This document shows, piece after piece, positions 19,424-30,800 of a stretch of 61,577 bases of DNA. Each line of letters begins with the position of its first letter. The stretch's first letter is position 1. The notes under the pieces were generated by a model. The model ran no database searches, was not told the DNA's origin, and saw nothing but the letters and a program-made list of their open reading frames with translations. This DNA comes from an uncultured Bacilli bacterium. Its GTDB lineage: Bacteria > Bacillota_I > Bacilli_A > RF39 > UBA660. Both the position numbers and the translations under genes were made by a program. The stretch covers positions 1-61,577 of the forward strand of contig CANPVU010000004.1 of assembly GCA_947581765.1 (NCBI GenBank), read 5' to 3'.

Positions 19424-20560
19424 TTATATCATTATCTTGTAGATAAAATCAACTATGTTCTTAGTTGCTCCATTACTTGGAGTAACGTATTTATCACTAA
19501 ATTTCTTTAATTTTGTATAATCATAATTATTCTTTTCTATATCATTTATTATATCTTTTGGATCTTTTGAAATTACACCAGGTAACTCTTTATAATAATC
19601 AATAGCAAGTCCCCTTTTATCTAAATATGTATCCATATCAAAATTATAAAAGTAAAGTGCTATATTTTTTACTGCTGCTTCATATATAACACATGAATAA
19701 TCACTAATTACATAATCAGCTATACTAAGCATATCAAAAGTTGAAAACTTATTATCTACTATTACACATTTATTTTCAATATCAATATTTGTTTTAGATA
19801 AAGGATGTAATTTTAATATTAAGTTATACTTATCTAAATCTACGCTTTTTATTAATTTATTAAGTGCTTCTTCAAATCCACATTCATACTTTCTAAATGT
19901 TGGACAATATAATATATTCTTTTTCTTTTTTAATATTGGATAAACACTTTCTATATTATCCTTACACTTTTTATCATAATTTTTATCTTTTAATAAATCA
20001 TATCTTGGTAATGGATATGTAAGTATAATATCAGGATTACAATTAAATCCACTTGCTAAATGAGATTTATATGCATCACTACTTGCAAATATATAATCAT
20101 AATTTTTATGCATTTTCATAGCATACGCTATCTTTTCATTACTTCCTTCATTAAGTCCTAAAACAGCATATCCAAATTTCTTCATTGTACCCATAGAATG
20201 CCATATCTGTACTATCTTAAGCCTTTTTTTATGTTTTAATATAGATATTACCATACAATAAGTATCTAATATAACTACTTTAGATGTAGCTATATTATAC
20301 ATTTGTCTAAACATATGAAATACATATTTTATTTTATTTAATAATGTAGAATTTATACCACCATCTAACTGATGTGCTAAAACTACTACTTTAATATCCT
20401 TATCACGTTTTTCTATTTCTTCTCTGATTAGTCTAAAATCCATTGGTTCATCATTACTTTGTCTACTAATCATGGTAATTTTATTTTTAGTAGGTATTAG
20501 TTTAATAAATAAATAAATTATATTTAAAAACAATGTACCTATTTTTATTATTAGTACCAT
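19424..20560 (-). CDS. CDP-glycerol/polyol phosphotransferase (TagB/TagF/TarL-like)
   Basis: VQIWHSMGTMKKFGY, KNILYCPTFR, LKLHPL and VISDYSCVIYEAAV motifs. Confidence 0.85.
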   Translation of the reverse strand: MVLIIKIGTLFLNIIYLFIKLIPTKNKITMISRQSNDEPMDFRLIREEIEKRDKDIKVVVLAHQLDGGINSTLLNKIKYVFHMFRQMYNIATSKVVILDTYCMVISILKHKKRLKIVQIWHSMGTMKKFGYAVLGLNEGSNEKIAYAMKMHKNYDYIFASSDAYKSHLASGFNCNPDIILTYPLPRYDLLKDKNYDKKCKDNIESVYPILKKKKNILYCPTFRKYECGFEEALNKLIKSVDLDKYNLILKLHPLSKTNIDIENKCVIVDNKFSTFDMLSIADYVISDYSCVIYEAAVKNIALYFYNFDMDTYLDKRGLAIDYYKELPGVISKDPKDIINDIEKNNYDYTKLKKFSDKYVTPSNGATKNIVDFIYKIMI

Positions 20561-20650
20561 ACATACCTCCTAAATTAATTATACATCTATTAAAAGACAC
20601 ATTCAATATAAAAGTTATTTTATTTTTTTTCTAACATTATAAATTTAATA

Positions 20651-20680
20651 GTAAAAAAAAAATTGGAAAAATCCAATTTT
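20651..20680 (-). terminator. Intrinsic terminator
   Basis: AAAATTGGATTTTTCCAATTTTTTTTTT on the minus strand. Confidence 0.75.
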
Positions 20681-21228
20681 TACATATTTTGATTAGTATT
20701 ATATTGATTATTTACATTTGAATTATTGTTGTCTGAATCAGCATTATTTGTATAACTAGTAAACTTATCTATAAATTCATTAATTTTATTTGATATAAAA
20801 TTAGGTTTTTGTAATTTTCCAGTTAATATACCAAAAATAAATCCAAATCTAACAAAAGTTATAAGATAATTTACTATATTATCAGCGATTGATGCTAATG
20901 AATTAACAGGATTTAATAAATAATTTTCAAATTTAGAAATATTAATTTTACTATCATATTCTAAATATCCATTAATTACACCTATTAAATCAGTTAAACT
21001 CTTAGTTATCAATTCTATACCATCTACAATTAATCCCCATGCTAGTGAAAATAATGCAACTCCAGCAGTAAATGTTATAACTTTAACCATTACATTTTTA
21101 ACACTATCTTCAATTTCGCAAAATAATAGCATTAAAGCACATACTATAAGTAATGTTTGCCATCCTGCGAACATTGATGCAACAATAATTAACGATGCTA
21201 ATCCAGATTTAATTTTAACCCTACTCAT
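20680..21228 (-). CDS. Uncharacterised membrane protein
   Basis: 182-aa ORF with several TM segments and an Asn-rich tail. Confidence 0.65.
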   Translation of the reverse strand: MSRVKIKSGLASLIIVASMFAGWQTLLIVCALMLLFCEIEDSVKNVMVKVITFTAGVALFSLAWGLIVDGIELITKSLTDLIGVINGYLEYDSKINISKFENYLLNPVNSLASIADNIVNYLITFVRFGFIFGILTGKLQKPNFISNKINEFIDKFTSYTNNADSDNNNSNVNNQYNTNQNM

Positions 21229-21284
21229 AAAAATCTCCTCTCTATTTTAATTATACATCTTTTATTTTTTTTGTAAAGAATAAA

Positions 21285-23174
21285 TTAACTTATATAAAAA
21301 GTTTCATATGCATTATTTTCATATGTATTATCTTCATAATGCCACCATTCTGATTTTAAAGTACTAAATCCTGATTGTGTCATATAACTACTTAATTCAC
21401 GATTGACGTCGAACCCTTTACCAGTAGAATATAAAGATCTTGTATCAAGAGTATGCATTGTTGATTGTGCTGCTAGTTCATTACCATTTCTATCTGTTAA
21501 TGCAAGATCAAGTGCTATAGCTTGGCAATGTCTTGATGTTCCAGTTTTTGTCATGAACCAAGTCCAACCCCAATAATTTCCTTTAGAATCATAATCTACC
21601 ATTTTTTTGACTGCACTATCAGAGTTATATAGTGCTTTATATTTTGCAGTAACTAATTCTTCTACTGGACGTGGACGATATGTATCATATACTTTAAAAC
21701 TTCGTCCATTTTTTGATGCTAAATTATAAGCATTTTGGAATTTTTTTGCAACTGGATATAATAATGGAGCATAAAAAGTAGATTTTCCTATTTTAGCATT
21801 ATATTCCTTATTAAATCTATATAATTTTTGGCCTGTAATACCTGGAATATTTTTACCTCCTGCTTTAAAAATAGATGAATATGCATTAGTTATATCATAT
21901 ATTACATCTGGTATTATATCTGGTAGATTAATAAATATATAATTTGAATATACATATCCAATTTGTCCACCATATTCTATCTTTATATAGCTTCCGCTTT
22001 CTCCACCTACTATTTTCATTTTAGCACCTTCTGGTACTGTTCCTAATATTGCAGATTTACCATTACCTTGTTGTCTTATATTTAATTTTTGATTAGCCCA
22101 TGCACGTGCACCATATAATGTAGCACTAAACGTACCTATTTTATCCTGAGCTACTCCATTTGCATCTAAGTATATATAATTTACATATGTATCCCTTTGG
22201 ATTTGTCCATTTACATAGTAATATTTCTTTCCACCTTCAGTATACCATCCATTTTTAGGTTGGGGATTTACTACTACTACACATCCTACACTTTTTCCAT
22301 TACTAGAATGCGCTCTTATAATAGTAGTGCCCGTTTTTAAACCAGTTATTTTACCACCAGATACAGATGCTATAGCAGGATTATCACTTGTCCAAGTAAT
22401 AGTTTTATTTGAAGCGTTACTTGGTAATACTGATGCTGTTATAGTAGCACTACTTCCTTGTTGTAATGTTAATTTTGTTTGACTAATAGATATTGAACTA
22501 ACCGCTACACTACTAGGTACTTTACTACTATTATTTGAAGTAGGTGAACTACTTACAGTTGGTGGAAGCGGTGTTGATGGGATAGTAGAATTTGAAATAG
22601 ATGATTTAGATAAAACTTGTAATCTTACTGTTGAAACACCAGCACCTTCTACTTTAATTGTAATATCACTTACACCAGGACTAATACCATATAAAGTACC
22701 ATCTTTTGATGCAATTACTACACTTGGATTACTAGAACTATATGATATATTTTGTATAGTAGCATTATTTGGATAAATAGTTACATTAGCATAAGTTTTT
22801 CCACCTACATATATCTTATTGTTTGTAACTTCAGTAATAAAATATGAAATTGGTACACCTTTAGTTTCATTACTATTGTTTGATGTACTAGTACTATTAG
22901 AATTACTTGTTTGTTCCTGAATATTACTTGTTTGCTCCTGAAAATTGCTTGTTACCATTATAACTTGTTCTGATTCATCTGATTTTAAATTTTCATCATA
23001 GCTAGAATCATCTACTGTTTCGTTTAAATTACTTTCTTGAACATTTGACCCATCTGAAATTTCATCAGTTTCTTTCTTTTTGTCACCGCCAAAATCAAGA
23101 GTAGCAACTAAAAATACGCTTACTATTATAAATATAAAAAATATTCCAACTATAATACCTTTTTTATTCTCCAT
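21285..23174 (-). CDS. Secreted VanY/DD-carboxypeptidase-like peptidase with BIG2 and SH3-like domains
   Basis: N-terminal TM; two BIG2-like segments (KLTLQQGSSATITASVLPSNASNKTITWTSDNPAIASVSGGKITGLKTGTTII); SH3-like LNIRQQGNGKSAILGTVPEGAKMKIV; peptidase motifs SRHCQAIALDLAL and SEWWHYE. Confidence 0.88.
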   Translation of the reverse strand: MENKKGIIVGIFFIFIIVSVFLVATLDFGGDKKKETDEISDGSNVQESNLNETVDDSSYDENLKSDESEQVIMVTSNFQEQTSNIQEQTSNSNSTSTSNNSNETKGVPISYFITEVTNNKIYVGGKTYANVTIYPNNATIQNISYSSSNPSVVIASKDGTLYGISPGVSDITIKVEGAGVSTVRLQVLSKSSISNSTIPSTPLPPTVSSSPTSNNSSKVPSSVAVSSISISQTKLTLQQGSSATITASVLPSNASNKTITWTSDNPAIASVSGGKITGLKTGTTIIRAHSSNGKSVGCVVVVNPQPKNGWYTEGGKKYYYVNGQIQRDTYVNYIYLDANGVAQDKIGTFSATLYGARAWANQKLNIRQQGNGKSAILGTVPEGAKMKIVGGESGSYIKIEYGGQIGYVYSNYIFINLPDIIPDVIYDITNAYSSIFKAGGKNIPGITGQKLYRFNKEYNAKIGKSTFYAPLLYPVAKKFQNAYNLASKNGRSFKVYDTYRPRPVEELVTAKYKALYNSDSAVKKMVDYDSKGNYWGWTWFMTKTGTSRHCQAIALDLALTDRNGNELAAQSTMHTLDTRSLYSTGKGFDVNRELSSYMTQSGFSTLKSEWWHYEDNTYENNAYETFYIS

Positions 23175-23281
23175 ACACTCACCTCTACTATTCTTAATTT
23201 AACACAAATATTCATTTTTTACAATACAAAAAATTATTAATGGATGAATAAAATTTTATAGAAATGTACATAAAAAATTAG

Positions 23282-24763
23282 GTGATAATTATGAAAAGCC
23301 TATGGCTAGAAAATATTAAAGTTAATGATATTAAAAAGCTAAATAAAAATATTAAAACTGATATATTAATTATTGGTGGTGGTATTACCGGTATAACAAC
23401 AGCATACGAGTTAATCAATAAAAACTTAAAAATAACATTAGTTGATCAAAATTTAACAGGTCATGGAATAAGCAGTAAAACTACAGGCAAATTAAATTAT
23501 CTTCAAGAAACAATATATACTGATTTATTAAATACATATAATCTAAATACTGCAAAATTATATTTAAAATCTCAAAGGGATGCTATTAAAGAAGTAGAAA
23601 AGATTATTAATTATAATAATATTGATTGTGATTTTAACTGGGTAGAGTCCTTTGTTTTTACAGATAAAAATGAAGACATTTCAAAACTAAAAAAAGAAAA
23701 AAGAATATTAGAAAAACTTGGAGTAAAAGTATATGAACATGATAATATAAATATTAATCTTGAATGTTTATACGCTATTAGCGTAAAAGATACTGCAATA
23801 TTTCATCCAATTAAATACATACTTAAACTAAGAGAAATATGTAAAAATAATAATATAGATATATATGAAAATACTAAAATAATAAACTTAGAAAAGAAAA
23901 CTAATTACTATGTAGCACATACAAATAAATTTAAAATAGAAGCAAAAAAGATAGTAATTGCTACCCACTATCCATTTTTTATATTACCATTTTTTATGCC
24001 TATTAAAACATATATAGAAAAATCATATATTATTGCAGATAATATAAATGATTATTATAAAACAACATATATTACAGCATCTAATCCTTGTAAATCTATA
24101 AGATATCATAAAGATAATAAAAACAATTATATGATATATCTTAGTAATTCACATAAAATATGTAATAATATAAATGAAAAGAAAAACTTTGATAAAACAA
24201 TTAAAGAAGCGAATAAACTAAATTTAAAAGATACTTATATATGGTCTAATGATGACTTAATAACTTATGATAAAATGCCTTTTATAGGAAAAATAAATAA
24301 CGATGATAATCTACTTATAGCAACCGGGTATAATACATGGGGAATGACTAATGGTACTATAGCAGGTATTATATTAAGTGATATATTACTTGGCAAAAAT
24401 AATATTTATGAAAAAATTTTTAATCCTAATAGACATACTATTACTAAACTTACTAAATACCCTATTAATCTTATGAATAATATGATTGGATTTTATAGGA
24501 CAAAATTTAATAAACAAAAGACCTGGTATCCTAATAATATTATATTTACTAAAATTAATGGTAAACAAGTAGGAATATATAAAGATAATAATGATATAAG
24601 TCATATAGTATATAATAAATGTCCTCATATGGGATGTAGTTTAATATTTAATGAAATAGAAAAGACATGGGATTGTCCATGTCATGCATCAAGATTTGAT
24701 ATAGATGGTAAATGTATTAAAGGTCCTAGTAAATATAATATTACTTTTAAAAATAATGATTAA
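23282..24763 (+). CDS. FAD-dependent oxidoreductase (DAO family) with C-terminal Rieske [2Fe-2S] domain
   Basis: DILIIGGGITGITTAYEL dinucleotide-binding motif and CPHMGCSL...CPCHASRFD Rieske motif. Confidence 0.9.
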   Translation: MIIMKSLWLENIKVNDIKKLNKNIKTDILIIGGGITGITTAYELINKNLKITLVDQNLTGHGISSKTTGKLNYLQETIYTDLLNTYNLNTAKLYLKSQRDAIKEVEKIINYNNIDCDFNWVESFVFTDKNEDISKLKKEKRILEKLGVKVYEHDNININLECLYAISVKDTAIFHPIKYILKLREICKNNNIDIYENTKIINLEKKTNYYVAHTNKFKIEAKKIVIATHYPFFILPFFMPIKTYIEKSYIIADNINDYYKTTYITASNPCKSIRYHKDNKNNYMIYLSNSHKICNNINEKKNFDKTIKEANKLNLKDTYIWSNDDLITYDKMPFIGKINNDDNLLIATGYNTWGMTNGTIAGIILSDILLGKNNIYEKIFNPNRHTITKLTKYPINLMNNMIGFYRTKFNKQKTWYPNNIIFTKINGKQVGIYKDNNDISHIVYNKCPHMGCSLIFNEIEKTWDCPCHASRFDIDGKCIKGPSKYNITFKNND

Positions 24764-24894
24764 TTATTAATTAAATTTTTAACTTGATTATCGTTTTATA
24801 CTATATTAAAATGTATTTATTAAGAGGAATCTCTAATATAATAAAAAGGAACATTCAGTTCATTCTGAATGTCTACCTCATTTGTGGTTGGACA

Positions 24895-24921
24895 TTTAAT
24901 CCTAAGATTAGATGTCTTTTT
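24895..24921 (+). terminator. Terminator downstream of the Rieske oxidoreductase (or of a small RNA)
   Basis: GACATTTAATC-CTAA-GATTAGATGTCTTTTTT on the plus strand; an adjacent ACATTCAG...CTGAATGT hairpin may terminate the opposite strand. Confidence 0.6.
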
Positions 24922-24925
24922 TCTA

Positions 24926-25024
24926 TTAACTAGTATATCTAGATATATTAAGTAATACTCCTATACTAATCATAGTAATAAGTAAACTAGAACCTCCATA
25001 ACTTAAAAAAGGTAATGTAACACC
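24926..25024 (-). pseudogene. ftsW: 3' fragment of ftsW ([31 protein letters not shown]-stop) separated by element insertion
   Basis: The C-terminal SEDS motif is read directly on the minus strand; it is the exact continuation of the ftsW ORF at 52140..53108. Confidence 0.93.
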
Positions 25025-25095
25025 CGTTATAAATTAAGAGTAAAAAAAATTCATATGATACAAGTAAAAAATAAGAAAAAAATTATTAAAAAAAA

Positions 25096-26706
25096 TCATC
25101 TAACAAAACTAGATATTTCATTAAAATTAAAGAATAATTTAACATTTTTATCATTGTCTATTTCCACTCTATTTACTAATTCTAAAATAATATTGCGAGA
25201 TGGATGTTTAAATGTTAAAAACTTTTTAAGACATCTAGCACATGAATCATAATCTAATTTTTCAACTTTTTCCAACATTGTATTTTTATCATCTTCTAAT
25301 TGAATCTTTTTATTTGTTGCATTCTTCAATTCATTATCATATTTTTTTAATAAATTATCAAAAATATTTTCAGGAATTTTATTTTCTACTTTATCCATAT
25401 ATAACTGTTCTATAGCAGTATCATATTTTGATATTTCCCTATTAAGCAAATCAATAGATGTTTGTATACTAGTAATTTCTTCTTGTAATATTAAATTAGC
25501 TTCTTCGGTCAAAGATTTAGCATCATATTCTTTTAAAAATTCACTTGCTACATTAGTAATAATATTTATTAAATCTTCTTCCAACAAATTATAATTAATT
25601 CGATGAATATTGCATACTCCATATCTACCCTTTTTTGTATATTGACTACATTGAGTATAATGGGAATTATTACCTTTATTTTTTTTCTCCAAAATTGTTA
25701 ATTTATGCCCACATTCTTTACAAATTAATAAACCACTAAATAAATATTTATCCTTATTTTTCCGGTTGTATTTTACTTTGGCATTTGTTCTTAAAATATC
25801 TTGTACTTCATTGAATGTATTTTTATCAATTATAGGTTCATGCATATCCTCCACTATGATATAATCTTCCGGTGAATTTGAATGTATTTTTTTTGAGTTA
25901 TATCGAGTTTTTTCAAACATATTCTGGACCATATTTCCTATATACATTTCACTTGTTAAAATATCTCTTATAGTTTGATGTCTCCATATACCATAACCAT
26001 CATTTTCCTTAACTGCTGCCCCTCTTGGCTCTTTTTTATATACTATTGGTATAGGAATTTTTTCTTCTGTTAAAATATTTGCAATAGAATAACAACTATA
26101 TCCTTCAAGTGCCATTTTAAAAATTCTTTTAACAACTAATGAAGCAATTGGATCAATTATTAAATGATTATGATTATTTGGATCTTTTAGAAATCCATAT
26201 TTTGGAATTGAACCTATATAATCACCATTAATTTTTTTTGCTTTTAATGCTGATTTTACTTTTTTTGATATATCTCTTAAATAATAATCATTAAAGGCTA
26301 ATTTCATAGAAATCATGTTATCATTATCGTTTAATGAATCATAACCATCATTTATTGCAATATACCTAACACCTTTGTCTTTAAAATAATCCTCTATATA
26401 AGTTCCTGTTTGATATAATTCCCTACCTAATCTTGAGAAGTCCTTTGTAATTACACAATTAATTTTTCCACTTTCAATATCTTCAATCATTCTTTTAAAT
26501 GCTGGCCTATCAAAATTACTACCAGAAAAACCATCATCGACATATTCTTCTACTAATTCAATATTTTGAAATTTACAAAAAGATTCAATAATCATTCTTT
26601 GACTTTCTATAGAAATGCTTTCATCACTTTTTAAATTTTTTGCATCCTCTTTAGACAATCTTAAATAATCACCACTTTTGTATTTTTTACTCATAACGTT
26701 GAACAA
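25096..26706 (-). CDS. Large serine recombinase (TnpX-like)
   Basis: Catalytic resolvase domain (YLRLSKEDA, VDDGFSGSNFDRPAFKRMIEDIESGKINCVITKDFSRLGRE), recombinase domain, zinc ribbon (CKECGHKL...C) and coiled coil. Confidence 0.96.
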   Translation of the reverse strand: MFNVMSKKYKSGDYLRLSKEDAKNLKSDESISIESQRMIIESFCKFQNIELVEEYVDDGFSGSNFDRPAFKRMIEDIESGKINCVITKDFSRLGRELYQTGTYIEDYFKDKGVRYIAINDGYDSLNDNDNMISMKLAFNDYYLRDISKKVKSALKAKKINGDYIGSIPKYGFLKDPNNHNHLIIDPIASLVVKRIFKMALEGYSCYSIANILTEEKIPIPIVYKKEPRGAAVKENDGYGIWRHQTIRDILTSEMYIGNMVQNMFEKTRYNSKKIHSNSPEDYIIVEDMHEPIIDKNTFNEVQDILRTNAKVKYNRKNKDKYLFSGLLICKECGHKLTILEKKNKGNNSHYTQCSQYTKKGRYGVCNIHRINYNLLEEDLINIITNVASEFLKEYDAKSLTEEANLILQEEITSIQTSIDLLNREISKYDTAIEQLYMDKVENKIPENIFDNLLKKYDNELKNATNKKIQLEDDKNTMLEKVEKLDYDSCARCLKKFLTFKHPSRNIILELVNRVEIDNDKNVKLFFNFNEISSFVR

Positions 26707-26760
26707 ACCTCCTCTTTTATCACATCATGAGTCCTTGATATCTCTATAATTATATCATAT

Positions 26761-26955
26761 CTAGGCAATAATTTTATCATTTGATTCATAATTTTTTCCT
26801 TTTTTTAAATCTTTTAGATATATATAAAAATTATCCTTAATAATTTGTTTAACGTCTTTTCCAGTATCAATAAATTGAAGATCTATCTTATAGTGTAAAT
26901 TTAAATTTTCTATGATTTTTTTCATGAGTCCACCTCCATTTAATTTTATTGTCAT
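26761..26955 (-). CDS. Small hypothetical protein
   Basis: 64-aa ORF; probable start at the internal MKKIIENL. Confidence 0.4.
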   Translation of the reverse strand: MTIKLNGGGLMKKIIENLNLHYKIDLQFIDTGKDVKQIIKDNFYIYLKDLKKGKNYESNDKIIA

Positions 26956-27018
26956 AACTATTTATTAATTCATAAAAAAAAGAACTGATTTTGTCAGCTC
27001 CTTTAGTTAAAAAGATAA

Positions 27019-27528
27019 TTATAATGTTTTTTTAAACTCTAATATTAATTTTGCTATATCAAAATCACTATTTTCTGATCCAAGTACAGCTATATTCATC
27101 CAATCTTTAAAATATGTTTCATTATTATATCTAGTTATTAATTCACTAAATACATCTAATTTTTCTTCAAAGTTTAACTTTTCAAATTGTGAAATTATTA
27201 ATTTTTCATCACTATCAAAAACAAGACCCATTACGCTACCATTTTCTTCATACAATTCATTAGTATTAGTCATACGATAATAAAGCATTATATTAAATTG
27301 TAAAAATATAGTACATACGTTGGATTCAAATCCAATAGATTCTAAATTAAAAATTATTAAATCATCATCTTCAACTAAATTAGGATTAATCTCATTTTTA
27401 TTGTTAATTTGGTTATTGTTTAATAAATCAAATAAGTATAATAAAATTTTCATTTTACTCTTATCTTCTTTGTTGTCTAATTTATCGAATAATTTTCTAA
27501 CATTTTCAGTTGTGTCAGTAATATACAT
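27019..27528 (-). CDS. Hypothetical acidic protein
   Basis: 169-aa ORF on the same strand as the other element genes. Confidence 0.55.
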   Translation of the reverse strand: MYITDTTENVRKLFDKLDNKEDKSKMKILLYLFDLLNNNQINNKNEINPNLVEDDDLIIFNLESIGFESNVCTIFLQFNIMLYYRMTNTNELYEENGSVMGLVFDSDEKLIISQFEKLNFEEKLDVFSELITRYNNETYFKDWMNIAVLGSENSDFDIAKLILEFKKTL

Positions 27529-27876
27529 AAATATTCCTCCTTAGTTATTTTTTACTTAAATAAATAATTTATTTAAGATTCTATCTTCTATATATCAACT
27601 AATATTTCTTTAATTATTATAATTTTTCTTATATAACTTATTATTAAGTGCAAATAATATAGAAAAATTTTTTTGAATAATTATTGTATTGTGGTTTTAA
27701 CCATATTTAAGCCGTTTTAAGAGGTTTTATAATTTTATGCTTATAGCTCATCAACCCCAAATATCAAGTTTAATACCGATTAAATTAGATATATTTAACG
27801 GCTTTTTTTCTTCGTTCCATTTATCACTTAAAAAAGTAGATTTTGCAAGAGTTTTTTTTAAAAATCTTAAAAAGTT

Positions 27877-30800
27877 TTATCTTTCTAAATCTTCATCATT
27901 GGTTTCTTCAACACTTCTAGTGTTTTCTTGTTTATCTAAATCAAGTTCACTATCAATTCGTGCTTTTTCTTTTTGTAGTTCTCTAATTCTATCATTTTGA
28001 GTAAATGGTTTATCAAGTTCTTCCTTAATATCAATGAGTTGCTTTTCATTATAAGCAATTTGTTCTTTTGTAGTATTTATTTTATTACCAAAACTTTTTA
28101 AAATATTTTCTAATTTATAAATATTACCTATCTCATCTAAATTACTTATTTCAACTTTATACTTTCCTACACCTTTTACATAGACAACTGGTTTATAACA
28201 TAATTCATCTTTTGTTCCTACAATATCAAAACCACTAATTTCTCCTAGTTTTATTTCTTCATTAGTTTTTAATAAAGATAAACTTTGATAAAACTTTGTA
28301 CTTGCATCTTTTCTTGAATCAAATAATTGATCTCTAATAGTAATTTGAAAATTATCAGCTGATAAATCTTTTACTTTTAAAATATCAGTTTCAAGATTAC
28401 TTAAATATTGAGTTTGATATTTTAATTGTCTAGGTAAATCACGATTATATTTTGTTTCTAATTCAATATGTGATTTATCATATCTACTTTTAGATAAATA
28501 TAATTGTTTTAGTTCATTTTCAACTTTAAACTTATCTAATATTAATGGATTACCACTTGCAAGTGCTTTTACTTCTGCATAAGTTAATGTATCTCTATCT
28601 AAATCTTCGGCAGTTCTTCCACCACCATTACTATTAACCATAATTTGATTTATGAAAGTTGATTTAGTTTGAATTAATTGATATGAATATGCATCAAAAC
28701 TACCCTCGGTTACATATCTATATATCTCAACTTCTTCATTTTGATTACCTTGCCTTAAAATTCTACCTTCTCTTTGTTCAATATCAGATGGTCGCCATGG
28801 ACAATCGAGATGATGTAATGCAATTAATTTATCTTGAACATTCATTCCTGCTCCCATCTTTGATGTTGATCCTATTAAAATTCTTTTTGTACCATTTCTC
28901 ATATCTTCAAATAATTTTAATTTTTGTGGATTAGTTTTAGCATTATGAATAAATTCTATTTCTGCTTCTGGAACACCTTTTTCCATTAGTTTAGTTTTAA
29001 TATCATCATATATATTAAATGTCCCATCAGTTTTAGGTGTAGATAAATCACAAAAGACAAGTTGTGTTAACTTGTCTTCTCTGTTTTCCAACCATATTCT
29101 ATAAATGTTTTCTACTGCCATATTTATTTTTGAATTAGGTAAGTCTGGCATAGTTGGATCTATCATTCTTAAATCTAATGCTGCTTTTCTACCATCATTA
29201 GTTACAAGTAACATATTATCCTCTCGTGGATTACAACCATTTCTAATATGCTCACTTCTTTCAGATAACTTTTCAATATATTCTCCAAGTTGTTCACTTT
29301 TAGGTGCAACTATTGTTTTATAATCTCCACCTTTTAATTTTGGCACTGGTAAGTCTAACATCTTCGATGTTTTTATATCAGCAACTTCTTTGAATAAAGT
29401 CATTAACTCTGGAATATTAAAGAATTGTGCAAATCGTGCTTTCGTTCTAAAACCACTACCATCAGGTGCAATTTCAAAACTATTTACTATTTCTCCAAAA
29501 GTTGATGCCCATTCATCAAAATGTTCTAATCCCATTTCTCTTAATCTATCAAGTTGTAGATATTTTTGCATAGCAAATAATTCTCCCATTGAATTAGAGA
29601 TAGGAGTTCCTGTTGCAAATACTGCACCTTTTCCACCATTATTTTCAAGAATATAACTTATCTTCATAAATAAGTCAGTTGCTTTTTTACTTTCACTATT
29701 ATTTATACCTGCAACATTTCTTATTTTTGAATACATTGGTAAATTCTTAAACATATGTGCTTCATCAACTATTAGTTCATCAACACCAAGTTCTTCAAAT
29801 GTTACTACATCATCTTTTGGCCTATCTAATAATGTTTTTAATTTGGTATCCATACTCGTTTTAATTTGTTCAAGTTTTTTAACGCTTAAACTATCACCAG
29901 ATTCTTCTTTAATTCTTTCAATAGCATTTACAACTTCTTCTATTTCTTTTTCTATATGTTTTTGTTCATATTCTTTACTCATAGGAATTAATCCAAAACT
30001 TGAATGTGCAATTAAAACTGCATCATATTCTCCTGTTGCTATTTTTCCCATAAGTTTTTTTCTTCTAGTTTTTTCAAAATCTTTTTGAGTTGCTACAAGT
30101 ATATTTGCCGTTGGATATAATTTTAAGATTTCATTTGCCCATTGCCCTAACAAATGATTAGGGACAACAAACATTGGTTTACTAACAATACCTAGTCTTT
30201 TTAATTCCATTGCACTAGCAATACACTCATAAGTTTTCCCTGCACCTACTGCATGAGCAAGTAAAGTATTACCACCATATAAAACACGAGCAACTGCATT
30301 TTTTTGATGTTCACGAAGTTCTATATTTGGATTCATTCCATCGAAAGTAAGATGACTACCATCAAACTCTCTTTCTTTCATACAATTAAATTGTTCATTA
30401 TAAAGTTTTTTTAGTCTATTTCTTCTTTCTTCATCTTTCCAAATCCATTCTTTAAACTCTTGTTTTATTAATTCTTGTTTTTCTCTAGCATTTGCAGTTT
30501 CTACAGGATTTACTACTCTTCGATCATCATCTAATTTATCATATATAGTTACACTTTGAAGATTTAAAGCATTTTTTATTAAAGATAAAGCATCTGCTCT
30601 ATCAGTTCCCCAAACACTTGTATTCTTAACTCCATAACCATATAAGCCACTTGCTTGAAATAACCATGTATTTACTTCTTTTGCATATTTTATCTTTAAT
30701 CTACTTTTATTCCAACTTTGAATATCTAATAATTCACAACAAAATTGATGATATACATCTTCTGGTACCCAAGTAGATCCTAACTTAACACTTATCTCAT

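Noticed and set aside
27737-28000. Plus-strand 87-aa ORF
   Set aside because: Antisense to the helicase 3' end and overlapping a hairpin (CCGATTAAAT...ATTTAACGG); Ser/Leu-rich shadow composition.
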